9,827 nucleotides of DNA from Alphaproteobacteria bacterium (GCA_017557925.1 JAFYWO010000023.1:1-9827); one strand, 5' to 3'. Shown: positions 1 through 7,412, counted from the stretch's first letter. Notes: generated by a model not told the origin, from the sequence alone. Numbers and translations are program-made.

Positions 1-40
1 AGTTGAATTTATAAAATAGTTTGATTGAAGGAGTATAAAA

Positions 41-493
41 ATGTTAAGAGATGAAATTCAAAACGCATTAAAAGAGGCTATGAAAGCAAAAGATATGGAA
101 ACTGTAGGCGCTATCAGATTGATTATTGCCGGACAAAAAGTTAAAGATGTTGAAGCTCGTGGAAGTGGTAAAGATTGTGCAAGTGACCAAGAATTGTTGG
201 CTATGATGCAGACAATGATTAAGCAAAGAAACGAATCTGCAAGAATCTACCGTGAGGGTGGAAGAGAAGAATTGGCAGAAAAAGAAGAAAAAGAAATTAA
301 AGTTATTGAGAAGTTTTTGCCAAAGCAGTTAAGTGAAGAAGAAATAAAAGAAAAAATCAATGATATTGTTGCAAAAACAGGTGCAAGTTCTATTAAAGAC
401 ATGGGGAAAGTTATGGCAGAACTCAAAACAGGATTTGCCGGTCAAATTGATATGGGTAAAGCATCCGGTTTGATTAAAAGCATTCTTTCTTAA
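41..493 (+). CDS. GatB/YqeY domain-containing protein
   Basis: This 150-residue protein matches the stand-alone GatB/YqeY family in length and sequence: an N-terminal helical part (starting MLRDEIQNALKEAMKAKD), a central charged helix with a KQRNESARIYREGGREELA segment, and a C-terminal part with IKDMGKVMAELK and a glycine-containing GFAGQIDMGKASGLIK end. The same fold forms the tail of GatB in the tRNA-dependent amidotransferase, where it contacts tRNA. The role of the free protein is not settled, so a tRNA-related function is only inferred. The start is supported by AAGGAG at 28-33, 7 bases before the ATG. The gene lies 35 bases upstream of dnaG on the same strand, an order common in Alphaproteobacteria, so the two are probably co-transcribed. 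Its promoter is probably outside the window. Confidence 0.9.
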   Translation: MLRDEIQNALKEAMKAKDMETVGAIRLIIAGQKVKDVEARGSGKDCASDQELLAMMQTMIKQRNESARIYREGGREELAEKEEKEIKVIEKFLPKQLSEEEIKEKINDIVAKTGASSIKDMGKVMAELKTGFAGQIDMGKASGLIKSILS

Positions 494-528
494 TGGTGGT
501 CTGTAAATAGATTTTTGAAGGCTTTTTT

Positions 529-2448
529 ATGGCAAACGATGAACTTCAGCGTTTTATTGATGAGTTAAGAGAAAGAGTTTCCATTGTTGATGTGGTTGGG
601 GCTAAGGTTAAGCTTACAAAAAAAGGTAGGGAATATCAAGGTCTTTGTCCGTTTCATAATGAGAAAACTCCTTCTTTTACGGTAAATGAAGTTAAGGGGT
701 TTTATCATTGTTTCGGATGTGGAGCGCACGGTGATATATTAAAGTTTGAGATGGATGCAAACGGTTTGCCGTTTATGGATGCCATACAAAAACTGGCTCA
801 TCAGGCAGGAGTTTCAGTTCCTAAACTTTCTAAAAAAGGGGCTGAAGAAGTTGAAAATAAAAAATCATTGTATGATGTGATGGAACAGGCTTGCTTGTTT
901 TTTGAAAAAAATCTTTTTATGCCGGTTGGAGAAGATGGGTTAAAATATTTTAGCCAAAAAAGAGGATTGTCGCAGGAAGTTATTAAAAAATTTAGATTGG
1001 GATATGCGCCAAATAATAACGGGTTGATGGCTTATTTGAAGTCAGAGGGGGTTAGTGATAAAGACCTTAATGAACTGGGACTGATGACTATTCCTGATGA
1101 TAAGAGCCGGAAAAATCACGATTTTTTTAGAAACAGGGTTATGATTCCAATTACCAATAAGCAAGGTAAGGTTATTGCTTTTGGTGGCAGGGTGATGGAA
1201 AAAATTGAACCTAAATATTTAAACTCGCCGGAAACACCGATTTTTAATAAACGCAAAAATCTTTATAATTTGGATAAAGCAAGAGAAATTGCATATAAAG
1301 AAAAGAAACTTATTATTTCTGAAGGGTATATGGATGTTATTGCTCTTGACAGATATGGATTTTCGTATGCTGTAGCCCCTTTGGGAACAGCTTTAACTGA
1401 AGAACAGATTATTGAGGCTTGGAAAGTTGTCAATGAGCCGGTTTTATGTTTAGATGGTGATGCTCCGGGGACTAAAGCTGCAATGCGAGTTGTGGATAGA
1501 GTTTTGCCTATTTTGAAAGCTGGTTATTCGCTTAAGTTTTTATTTTTACCTGAAAATATGGATCCTGATGAATATTTACAAGCTTATGGTAGGGACAGTT
1601 TTGCTTCGCTATTAACAAAGACAAAGCCTTTGATTGATATTTTGTGGCAAAAGTATACGCAAGATGTTGATTTTTCTACACCAGAACGCAAGGCTTTGAT
1701 TGAAAAAACATTGATTGCAGAAGTCAACAGAATAGGGGATTTGGTAGTCAGAAACTACTATATGCAGGAAATAAAAAGTAGGATTTATCACGCTTTTAGG
1801 CCCAAAATTCATAAAGAGCAAGAAGTTGATAGACAATCAAGTTTGCCTTTAAGAGAAAAAAACAGTGAAACAGTTTATGTGAAAAAAGAATATAATCCGC
1901 AAATAAAAGAGAAGAAAAATTATCAGTATACGAAAGAAAGAGCAGATATCAGTCATAAATTTTCTTCTAATCCTGAAGAATTGAAAAAGAGTATTGATAA
2001 TGATACCGGTAAGAATTTAAGGTTTATTATTGCCTCGGAGCTTATTTATCCTGAACTTATTGATGATTATGAGGAACATATTTTTATTGATGATATTAAA
2101 GATGAGGGATTGAAAAAATTACAGATTTTGATGTCTGATATTTATCATGAAGGAGAAAATGTGTTTAACGGAGAGGAATTAAGTGCAGTTATTCGTGAAC
2201 GTGGTTGCAAAGAAATAGATAAACTTTGGGAATATAAAATGCTCAAAGAAAGAAAACCTTTTATAAATGATTTAAGGAAGAATATTGAAAGGTTGTTGTT
2301 GGAGAATCGTGTGCGTTCAATTGAAAATGAATTAAAAGAAATCAGTGATTTACTGAAGAAAAATTTTGATGAAGAAGCATATTTAAGACAGAAGCTTTTG
2401 CGGGAAGAAAGAAATGAAATACTTTTGAAGGCTACTGAGATTGAATAA
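529..2448 (+). CDS. dnaG: DNA primase DnaG
   Basis: DnaG makes the RNA primers for leading and lagging strand synthesis in complex with the replicative helicase. The 639-residue length is normal. The N-terminal CHC2 zinc-binding domain is complete (C40, H43, C61, C64 in CPFHNEKTPSF and YHCFGCGAHGD). The RNA polymerase/TOPRIM core follows, with FGGRVM and PKYLNSPETPIFNK near 218-241, the catalytic EGYMD at 265-269, DGDAPG at 309-314 and DPDEY at 345-349. Residues from about 430 on are lysine- and glutamate-rich with a predicted helical end (about 560-639), matching the poorly conserved helicase-interaction domain. The ATG is preceded by GAAGG at 517-521. It follows the GatB/YqeY gene by 35 bases. 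In many Alphaproteobacteria rpoD follows dnaG; here it does not. Confidence 0.98.
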   Translation: MANDELQRFIDELRERVSIVDVVGAKVKLTKKGREYQGLCPFHNEKTPSFTVNEVKGFYHCFGCGAHGDILKFEMDANGLPFMDAIQKLAHQAGVSVPKLSKKGAEEVENKKSLYDVMEQACLFFEKNLFMPVGEDGLKYFSQKRGLSQEVIKKFRLGYAPNNNGLMAYLKSEGVSDKDLNELGLMTIPDDKSRKNHDFFRNRVMIPITNKQGKVIAFGGRVMEKIEPKYLNSPETPIFNKRKNLYNLDKAREIAYKEKKLIISEGYMDVIALDRYGFSYAVAPLGTALTEEQIIEAWKVVNEPVLCLDGDAPGTKAAMRVVDRVLPILKAGYSLKFLFLPENMDPDEYLQAYGRDSFASLLTKTKPLIDILWQKYTQDVDFSTPERKALIEKTLIAEVNRIGDLVVRNYYMQEIKSRIYHAFRPKIHKEQEVDRQSSLPLREKNSETVYVKKEYNPQIKEKKNYQYTKERADISHKFSSNPEELKKSIDNDTGKNLRFIIASELIYPELIDDYEEHIFIDDIKDEGLKKLQILMSDIYHEGENVFNGEELSAVIRERGCKEIDKLWEYKMLKERKPFINDLRKNIERLLLENRVRSIENELKEISDLLKKNFDEEAYLRQKLLREERNEILLKATEIE

Positions 2449-2593
2449 GATTGTTTTTTAGTTTAGTTTTTATGGGGCGCTTTGATGTTTCAAACTGTCT
2501 TGCAATGGCGTAAGTGAAGTATGTTTGGGTATGGAAGACAGGGATATTATGAGTATTGCTATAAAATAAGGTGTTAGTTTATAAAAAAGTTGG

Positions 2594-2622
2594 TTGACAA
2601 GTTTTGGGAATTTTAATAATTT
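2594..2622 (+). promoter_or_regulatory. Probable promoter of the uracil-DNA glycosylase gene
   Basis: A perfect TTGACA -35 hexamer lies at 2594-2599. A TA-rich stretch (TTTTAATAATTT, 2611-2622) lies at the right distance; with a 17-base spacer the -10 would be TAATTT at 2617-2622, a weak match. A transcript starting near 2630 would have a leader of roughly 25-30 bases before the ATG at 2657, which carries a GAGGGA ribosome site. The rest of the gap after dnaG (2449-2593) shows no convincing gene or strong terminator hairpin. Confidence 0.5.
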
Positions 2623-2656
2623 TCTCTTAGTTTTTGATAGACTTTTGAGGGAAATT

Positions 2657-3289
2657 ATGGGGTTTGTTTGTCCGAATAAAGAATGCAGAAAATGCTTGAG
2701 GTTGGCAGAGTTTAGGGACAGTAATGAAATTAAATTTCCTAAGTATTATAACGGGCCAGTTCCTAGTTTTGGAGATTTAAGTGCCGAGATTTTGGTGGTT
2801 GGGCTTGCACCTGGGTTGCATGGAGCAAATCAAACAGGAAGACCTTTTACAAATGACTATGCAGGTGATGTTTTGTATCCTATTCTTAAAGATGAGGGAT
2901 TGGCAAGAGGAGAGTATAAAAGAATAAAAGATGACGGTTTTGAGTTATGTAATGTCAGAGTAAGTAATGCCGTTAGATGCGTGCCACCTTTAAATAAACC
3001 TACTACGGAAGAAGAAAAAATATGTCGTCAGTATTTGAAACAAGAAATTGAGTCGATGAAAAATTTGAAGGTTATTTTAAGTTTGGGGACTATTTCTCAT
3101 AAAAATGTTTTGTCGGTTTTAGAAAAAAAACAATCGTTGTATAAATTTTCTCACGCTATGGTGCATAATCTCGGTGGGGGAATTATGTTGGTAGACAGTT
3201 ATCATACTTCAAGATACAATATAAATACCGGAGTTTTGACGGAAGATATGTTTAGAGAAGTTATAAGAAAAATTAAGGAACTTATTTAA
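2657..3289 (+). CDS. Family 5 uracil-DNA glycosylase (UDGb type)
   Basis: This enzyme cuts uracil, and in family 5 also other deaminated bases, out of DNA to start base excision repair. Seen in the 210-residue protein: N-terminal cysteines C10 and C13 (ECRKC), the first motif GLAPGLHGANQTGRPFT at about 49-65, C108 in AVRCVPP, C123 in EEKICRQYL, and a last motif SYHTSRYN at 181-188. The four cysteines fit the [4Fe-4S] cluster of family 4/5 enzymes. Motif 1 has the nonpolar GLAP form typical of family 5, not the Asp, Asn or Glu of other families. I chose ATG 2657 because GAGGGA (2647-2652) precedes it, the protein then begins just before the cysteine motif as in homologues, and the upstream in-frame TTG at 2594 falls in a consensus -35 box. 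The next gene starts 1 base after the stop, so the two are likely translationally coupled. Confidence 0.93.
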   Translation: MGFVCPNKECRKCLRLAEFRDSNEIKFPKYYNGPVPSFGDLSAEILVVGLAPGLHGANQTGRPFTNDYAGDVLYPILKDEGLARGEYKRIKDDGFELCNVRVSNAVRCVPPLNKPTTEEEKICRQYLKQEIESMKNLKVILSLGTISHKNVLSVLEKKQSLYKFSHAMVHNLGGGIMLVDSYHTSRYNINTGVLTEDMFREVIRKIKELI

Positions 3290-3290
3290 A

Positions 3291-5087
3291 ATGAAGATGT
3301 TAGGCAGATTTTTTGAAGTAATAGTTGCAATATTATTAGCAGTAGTAACAATAGTTCTGTCGGTGTTGATTTATGTTAAAAGGTTGTGGCCTAATGCCGA
3401 TTATGAACAGATTATGAATACGCTTAAAGATATTTCTTTGAATGTTATTGTTGATAATGCATATCCGATGGATTATTTTTGGGGTTTCTTATTTGTTGTG
3501 ATTGTTTTTCCGATTTTGTATTTTTACTTAGGTGTAAAAAAACAGTTAGGCGTATTAGTTTTGTTTAGTTTTATCGTGGCTTATTACTCGGGGTTTATTC
3601 ATTATGAAATTTATAGCAGAACAGTGTCTAATTTGTTTGAAAACGAATATTTAAATCCTAATGAAATTGAATATAAGTTTCCTGAAAAGAAGAAAAATTT
3701 ATTGTTGATTTATGTTGAAAGTTTGGAACAGAATTTTTCTAATGAAAAAGTGTATGAAAAAAATTTAATACCTAATTTAATAAAATTACAAAATGAAGGA
3801 GAGTATTCTCTTGAACACAGAAGTTTGCCGGGGAGTGATTATTCTATTGCGGCATTGGTGGCTTCCAAATGTGCTGTTCCTTTGAGATTTAACAGGCAAA
3901 GAGATATGTGGGAAGCAAAGTTCTTTTTGCCTAATTTGAAGTGTTTTCCAGAAGTGCTGAAAGATAATGGTTATCAAGTTAAGATTATTAAGGCAGCTGA
4001 TATCGGTTTTACTAATGTTGATTTGTTTGCAAAACAACATGGATTTGATGAGGGTATCGGAGTTAATGAGATAAAAAAAGATATAGGTGATGAAAATTGG
4101 GAAGACAAACTTGGAACTTTTGGTGGTGTAAGTGATAGAGTATTGTTTGAATATGCTAAATCAAAAATTGAAAAGTTTGATAAAGATAAGCCTTTTATGT
4201 TGACATTGTTTAGTTTGGATACGCATACACCGGCACCTTTTTTGGATAAGAAGTGCAAAAAAGAATTTGATGATACAAGAGATAGTTTTGCTTGCACAGA
4301 TAAGGCGGTAGTTGAGTTTATTGATTGGTTTAAGAAAACTAAATATTGGGATGATACATTGGTTGTGGTTGTAGGTGATCACTTGTTGCCTTCTCGTATG
4401 AAAGGGCAAGAAAAAGATAGAAAAAGAGGCATTTACAATGTATTTTTGAATGTACCTGAAGGGTTGAAGATTGATAAAAACAAGATTTTTTCTACCTATG
4501 ATTTTGCTCCAACTATTTTAGACGGATTGGGGGTTGAGATGAAACCCAGAGGTTTTGGTTTGGGACGCTCTATGTTTAGTGATGAATTAAGTTTGATGGA
4601 AAAATTAGGCGAGACCCAATTTAAGGTAAGATTGATTCAAAAGTCTAAAGTGTATGATGATTTTTTGATACCTAAAGTAGAAAGAGTTGAGGTTTTTGAG
4701 AAATATAAAATCGGAGAAGAAATTAAAGGTAAAGAATTTTTAGGATATACAGATTCTTCTTTAGAAACTTTGGGACGTTATTATATTGATAGGCTGGGGA
4801 TTGAGATAGACGGTTATAACGGTGGTGATTTGGAAGCTGTTCTTAAGTTTTATGCTATTATGGGGTATAACAGTAAGGTTGTTGTATCGGCTGACGATAA
4901 AGATATTGCGGAATTTTTGTTTGATAGAAAAGTAAGGCAACCGTATGTGATGAGTTTTAAGATTGGGCGTGATGTGGTTAAAGATGGTAAGGTTGTTCTT
5001 AAAATACGCAATACAAGTGGTGTTCAAAAAGTTCATACAATGGGAATTAGTCCGGATAGCTTGGTTATTAAAGAAATTAGCAAGTAA
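3291..5087 (+). CDS. opgB: OpgB/MdoB-like phosphoglycerol transferase (LTA synthase/sulfatase fold)
   Basis: OpgB moves phosphoglycerol from phosphatidylglycerol to osmoregulated periplasmic glucans in Gram-negative bacteria. The 598-residue protein has three N-terminal membrane segments (about 8-28, 62-82, 87-107), then an extracytoplasmic alkaline-phosphatase-like domain. Key signals are LLLIYVESLE (metal ligand E143), LPGSDYSIAALVASKCAVPL (179-198) with S185 where OpgB has the nucleophile threonine, LFSLDTHTP (306-314), VVGDH (361-365; D363, H364) and FGLGRSMFS (422-430). Cysteines C194, C218, C322 and C335 sit where, from memory, E. coli OpgB has cysteines. The final about 120 residues look like a beta-rich accessory domain that I cannot name. 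The glucan substrate is inferred; related enzymes act on other glycans. The start follows the upstream stop by 1 base, with AAGGAA at 3275-3280; ATG 3297 is an alternative. Confidence 0.85.
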   Translation: MKMLGRFFEVIVAILLAVVTIVLSVLIYVKRLWPNADYEQIMNTLKDISLNVIVDNAYPMDYFWGFLFVVIVFPILYFYLGVKKQLGVLVLFSFIVAYYSGFIHYEIYSRTVSNLFENEYLNPNEIEYKFPEKKKNLLLIYVESLEQNFSNEKVYEKNLIPNLIKLQNEGEYSLEHRSLPGSDYSIAALVASKCAVPLRFNRQRDMWEAKFFLPNLKCFPEVLKDNGYQVKIIKAADIGFTNVDLFAKQHGFDEGIGVNEIKKDIGDENWEDKLGTFGGVSDRVLFEYAKSKIEKFDKDKPFMLTLFSLDTHTPAPFLDKKCKKEFDDTRDSFACTDKAVVEFIDWFKKTKYWDDTLVVVVGDHLLPSRMKGQEKDRKRGIYNVFLNVPEGLKIDKNKIFSTYDFAPTILDGLGVEMKPRGFGLGRSMFSDELSLMEKLGETQFKVRLIQKSKVYDDFLIPKVERVEVFEKYKIGEEIKGKEFLGYTDSSLETLGRYYIDRLGIEIDGYNGGDLEAVLKFYAIMGYNSKVVVSADDKDIAEFLFDRKVRQPYVMSFKIGRDVVKDGKVVLKIRNTSGVQKVHTMGISPDSLVIKEISK

Positions 5088-5108
5088 ACTTGTTGTTCAG
5101 ATTATTAG

Positions 5109-5146
5109 AAAAAGCAGAATAAAAAAGTTATGAAAGAAAGCTTTTT
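5109..5146. terminator. Possible weak bidirectional terminator between convergent genes
   Basis: AAAAAGC (5109-5115) and GCTTTTT (5140-5146) are exact inverted repeats with a 24-base loop. They span the 40-base gap between the convergent opgB-like and helicase genes and the last codons of the helicase. Both strands would end in a T run. The stem is only 7 pairs, mostly A:T, and the loop is long, so this is a weak candidate. Confidence 0.3.
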
Positions 5147-6453
5147 ATACGTGTAGAGAAAATAACATCATCTGTTTTTAGTTGTTGTTTTAAGTATATA
5201 TCTTTTTTGTTGCGTGTGCGTGACAAGGCAACGTAGAGTTGACCGTGTGCAAATGCGCCTCTGTTGATGTCTAGTATTACTCTATCCAAAGTTTTTCCTT
5301 GAGATTTATGTATGGTTAGGGCATAGCCCAGTTGGAGCGGATATTGGATGAAGTTACCGGTTTCTTTTTCGGTTACTTCGCCGGTTATTTCATCTATATC
5401 ATAAGCAAATGATTTCCATTCTTCTCTGTATACGGTAAGTATTTTATTATCTTTTAAGCAACGGACTATAATGTATCTGTCAGCAAGTTTTTCTATTATT
5501 CCGGTTGTGCCGTTGATGAAGTCCGGATAGTTGTTTTTGTTAAATACAACAAGTGCCCCTTCTTTTAGGGTGAGGGATTTGGGAGAGGGGGTGTCTTTTA
5601 TTTTTTCAAACGAGCCGGTTAATTGGGCTTCGTAGGTTTTTTCGTCAGTTGTGAGTTCTTGCAGGCGACGTTGGTTTATGAGGTCTGCTACTTGGCGATA
5701 TGGGGTTATGGTAATGGCTGTTGCAAGAAAGTCATTGGGATATGTTTCAGGACGATTAAAATAATCCAGAGTTTGGGAAATGTTTTGATTGTTACGCAAG
5801 TTTTGCAGGTGTGATAGAAGTTCGTTATCTTGTTGGCGGTATACTTCGGTTAATTCAAATTTTTCAAAACAACCTTTTTGATAGGATTTTGCATCAAAAA
5901 AGTATGGCTCTATTGTGTTGTATTCTCTTTTGAATATTGGGATTGTGTCGTGTTTAATAATAGGGGGAAGTTGGCACATATCTCCTATCAGAATTATTTG
6001 TAAACCGCCAAACAGGCTAAGAGAATTTCTGGCTTGGCAACATAAGGCTTCAATAGCATCTAAAATATCGGGGCGAAGCATTGAAACTTCATCAATAATA
6101 AGAATATCGGTTTTTTTTAAGATTGATTTTAATTTACGGCGCTTTGTGGCGAGAACTTCTTTTTCTATTAAAAAATCGCTCAATGGTAAGTTAAACATAG
6201 AGTGTATAGTAGAGCCATCTATGTTTAGGGCTGCAATGGCGGTTGGAGCTACTATGCGAATACTTTTTTTTGAGTGTTTTTTGAGATATTTTATAAATGT
6301 TGACTTACCTGTGCCGGCTTGACCGTGTATGAAAATATTTGTGTGTGTGTGCTCTATTGTATCAAACAATTTGCGTTGAGTAAGATTTAGTGTGTCTAAA
6401 TCTTTTAGGGTATTTGATAGTTGTTGCAGTGGTGTTATTTCCGGCATTGTCAT
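5128..6453 (-). CDS. Pif1-like SF1B DNA helicase
   Basis: This 441-residue protein is an ATP-dependent 5'-3' helicase of the Pif1/RecD2 branch of superfamily 1B. The motifs are complete and in order: a Q-like NLTQRKLFD at 23-31, Walker A GQAGTGKST at 44-52, motif Ia APTAIAALNI at 69-78, Walker B IIDEVSM at 119-125, motif III GDMCQLPP at 157-164, the VYRQ arginine motif at 204-207, a 2B-like beta region LTLKEGALVVF near 294-304, motif V ALTIHKSQGKT at 378-388 and motif VI YVALSRTR at 407-414. Pif1 proteins unwind forks, R-loops and G-quadruplexes; the specific role here is unknown. It is short, with no added N- or C-terminal domain. Start ATG 6453 has AGGA on the - strand (6464-6467) upstream; ATG 6447 is also possible. 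It is transcribed away from the repeat cluster. Confidence 0.93.
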   Translation of the reverse strand: MTMPEITPLQQLSNTLKDLDTLNLTQRKLFDTIEHTHTNIFIHGQAGTGKSTFIKYLKKHSKKSIRIVAPTAIAALNIDGSTIHSMFNLPLSDFLIEKEVLATKRRKLKSILKKTDILIIDEVSMLRPDILDAIEALCCQARNSLSLFGGLQIILIGDMCQLPPIIKHDTIPIFKREYNTIEPYFFDAKSYQKGCFEKFELTEVYRQQDNELLSHLQNLRNNQNISQTLDYFNRPETYPNDFLATAITITPYRQVADLINQRRLQELTTDEKTYEAQLTGSFEKIKDTPSPKSLTLKEGALVVFNKNNYPDFINGTTGIIEKLADRYIIVRCLKDNKILTVYREEWKSFAYDIDEITGEVTEKETGNFIQYPLQLGYALTIHKSQGKTLDRVILDINRGAFAHGQLYVALSRTRNKKDIYLKQQLKTDDVIFSTRIKSFLS

Positions 6454-6480
6454 TGTTATTTGTTCCTATTCTGTTCCTTT

Positions 6481-6509
6481 TTTTTAGATTATATGTATTA
6501 AAATGTCAA
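6481..6509 (-). promoter_or_regulatory. Probable promoter of the Pif1-like helicase gene
   Basis: On the - strand a perfect TTGACA lies at 6509-6504. A 17-base spacer leads to TAAAAA at 6486-6481 (4 of 6 to consensus). A perfect TATAAT also sits at 6493-6488 but only 10 bases from TTGACA, so it would need a different -35. Either choice gives a short leader to ATG 6453. Confidence 0.5.
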
Positions 6510-6684
6510 GTTGTTTTTTGTTGTAAGTGTGTTTGGGTGTGATTACTTTTGTTTTATGTCTTGCAAAGGTATGGAAGTGAATTTTTTATGGATTGCCACG
6601 CTACGCTCGCAATGACGGAGTGTGGCGAGTGTGTGGCAAAATAGCGAGAGAGTGCATTGTGGTTTATGAGGAACTTACTCCATT

Positions 6685-6790
6685 CGTCATCACGAGGAGC
6701 GGATGCTCCGTGGTGATCCATAGGTGGGTAGCCTAGAAGAATAGGCTTGATTGTTTTTAACTGGATTGCCACGCTACGCTCGCAATGACG
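6685..6790. repeat. REPIN-like inverted doublet, copy 1
   Basis: B (6685-6721) and A (6762-6790) face each other, giving near-identical outer ends CGTCATCACGAG and CTCGCAATGACG (inverted, differing only at the two YR bases). Between them is a perfect 6-bp hairpin, AGCCTA (6730-6735) and TAGGCT (6742-6747), followed by T-rich sequence. B in this copy has the best inner stem, GGAGC and GCTCC around GGAT. B start to A start is 77 bases. Confidence 0.85.
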
Positions 6791-6803
6791 GGCGGGGGTA
6801 GAC

Positions 6804-6873
6804 TGGATTGCCACGCTACGCTCGCAATGACGGAGGGGGTATACTGGATTGCCACGCTACGCTCGCAATGACG
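6804..6873. repeat. Two further tandem A palindromes after doublet copy 1
   Basis: Family A copies at 6804-6832 and 6845-6873 follow the doublet's own A (6762) at start-to-start distances of 42 and 41 bases. The 11-13-base spacers are G-rich and similar to each other (for example GGCGGGGGTAGAC). Confidence 0.88.
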
Positions 6874-6880
6874 TGAAACT

Positions 6881-6908
6881 CGTCATCACGAGGAGCGTTC
6901 CTCTCTTT
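6881..6908 (+). repeat. 28-bp half-B unit, terminator-like
   Basis: This is the left half of B (CGTCATCACGAGGAGC) followed by GTTCCTCTCTTT. GAGGA (6890-6894) and TCCTC (6899-6903) form a 5-bp hairpin with a GCGT loop and a T-rich tail. It abuts the complete B copy at 6909. An equivalent unit occurs in cluster 2. Confidence 0.75.
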
Positions 6909-7017
6909 CGTCATCACGAGGAGCGAATGCGACGTGGTGATCCATAAGTGGCGAGCCGTAATGAATAGGCTTGTTGTTTTTAGACTGGATTGCCACGCCT
7001 AACGGCTCGCAATGACG
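6909..7017. repeat. REPIN-like inverted doublet, copy 2
   Basis: B (6909-6945) and inverted A (6986-7017, CCTAACGG inner variant) are again 77 bases apart start to start. The central hairpin is degenerate here (AGCCGTAATGAATAGGCT, 6954-6971). Confidence 0.85.
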
Positions 7018-7082
7018 GGCGGGGGGAGTATGTGGCAAAATAGCAAGAGAGTTGAGGTGGCACGAGGAGCTTTCCCTTTTTT

Positions 7083-7190
7083 CGTCATCACGAGGAGCGG
7101 ATGCGACGTGGTGATCCATAAGTGGGTAGCCCTGAAGAATAGGCTTTATTGTTTTATACTGGATTGCCACGCCTACGGCTCGCAATGACG
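7083..7190. repeat. REPIN-like inverted doublet, copy 3
   Basis: B (7083-7119) and inverted A (7160-7190, CCTACGG inner variant) are 77 bases apart start to start. The central hairpin is reduced to AGCC (7128-7131) and GGCT (7142-7145). A degenerate half-B (GGCACGAGGAGC, 7059-7070, with a T-run behind it) lies just upstream. Confidence 0.85.
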
Positions 7191-7204
7191 AGGGCTGGGT
7201 AGAG

Positions 7205-7280
7205 TGGATTGCCACGCCTACGGCTCGCAATGACGGGGCAGGGTAGACTGGATTGCCACGCCTAACGGCTTGCAATGACG
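7205..7280. repeat. Two further tandem A palindromes after doublet copy 3
   Basis: Family A copies at 7205-7235 and 7249-7280 follow the A at 7160 with start spacings of 45 and 44 bases and G-rich spacers. The last copy has one change (GGCTTGCAATG instead of GGCTCGCAATG). The cluster ends here, 133 bases before the ankyrin gene. Confidence 0.88.
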
Positions 7281-7353
7281 TGAGGGGATGGTAGATTACT
7301 AAGTTTCTGCTTGTAGTAACAGAATTTGTAGCTGTGTTTGAGCCATAAAAATA

Positions 7354-7382
7354 TTGCTAAAAGCAAAAGTTTATGTTATAAT
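7354..7382 (+). promoter_or_regulatory. Promoter of the ankyrin-repeat gene
   Basis: TTGCTA (7354-7359), a 17-base spacer and a perfect TATAAT (7377-7382) form a near-consensus sigma-70-type promoter. It is followed by a short leader and AAGGAG (7401-7406) 6 bases before ATG 7413. It lies in unique sequence between the end of repeat cluster 1 and the gene, so the gene is a single-gene transcription unit. Confidence 0.75.
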
Positions 7383-7412
7383 GCTTAAAAATTATCTTTT
7401 AAGGAGCACGTT

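Larger units (their letters stand above)
6589..7280. repeat. Palindromic repeat cluster 1 (families A and B)
   Basis: The 959-base stretch between the helicase start and the ankyrin gene (6454-7412) contains no credible gene. Most of it is a cluster of short imperfect palindromes. Family A, starting TGGATTGCCACG and ending GCAATGACG (29-32 bp), occurs at 6589-6617, 6762-6790, 6804-6832, 6845-6873, 6986-7017, 7160-7190, 7205-7235 and 7249-7280. Family B, starting CGTCATCACGAGG and ending GTGGTGATCCAT (37 bp), occurs at 6685-6721, 6909-6945 and 7083-7119, always in the opposite sense to A. A further recurring piece, TGTGGCAAAATAGC with an AGAGAG run, lies at 6631-6654 and 7030-7070. The inner bases of A vary (CTACG, CCTACGG, CCTAACGG) in ways that keep or lengthen the inner stem. 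Open frames here translate to peptides like RHCERSVAIQ and are not genes. Confidence 0.93.

Noticed and set aside
2472..2513. 13-codon open frame after dnaG
   Set aside because: Too short, no good ribosome site and no similarity that I can recognise; likely chance.
5546..5605. C-rich stretch within the helicase gene suspected to be an inserted palindrome
   Set aside because: The encoded LTLKEGALVVF fits the normal Pif1 beta region in place, so there is no evidence of insertion.
5915..6322. 135-residue + strand open frame inside the helicase gene
   Set aside because: It is antisense to conserved helicase motifs and has no ribosome site or recognisable domain.
6554..6814. Open frame on the - strand in repeat cluster 1
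   Set aside because: It is the translation of palindromic repeats (RHCERSVAIQ-type peptides), which recurs wherever these repeats lie; no ribosome site and no conserved domain.
6886..7275. 129-residue open frame on the - strand in repeat cluster 1
   Set aside because: It also consists only of translated A and B repeats (LRAVGVAIQ, MDHHVASAPRDDE repeated), so it is a repeat artefact.
6762..7280. CRISPR-like array because of regularly spaced 29-32-bp repeats
   Set aside because: Spacers are only 11-14 bases, G-rich and similar to one another, the repeats are mixed with inverted B copies, and no cas gene is present.
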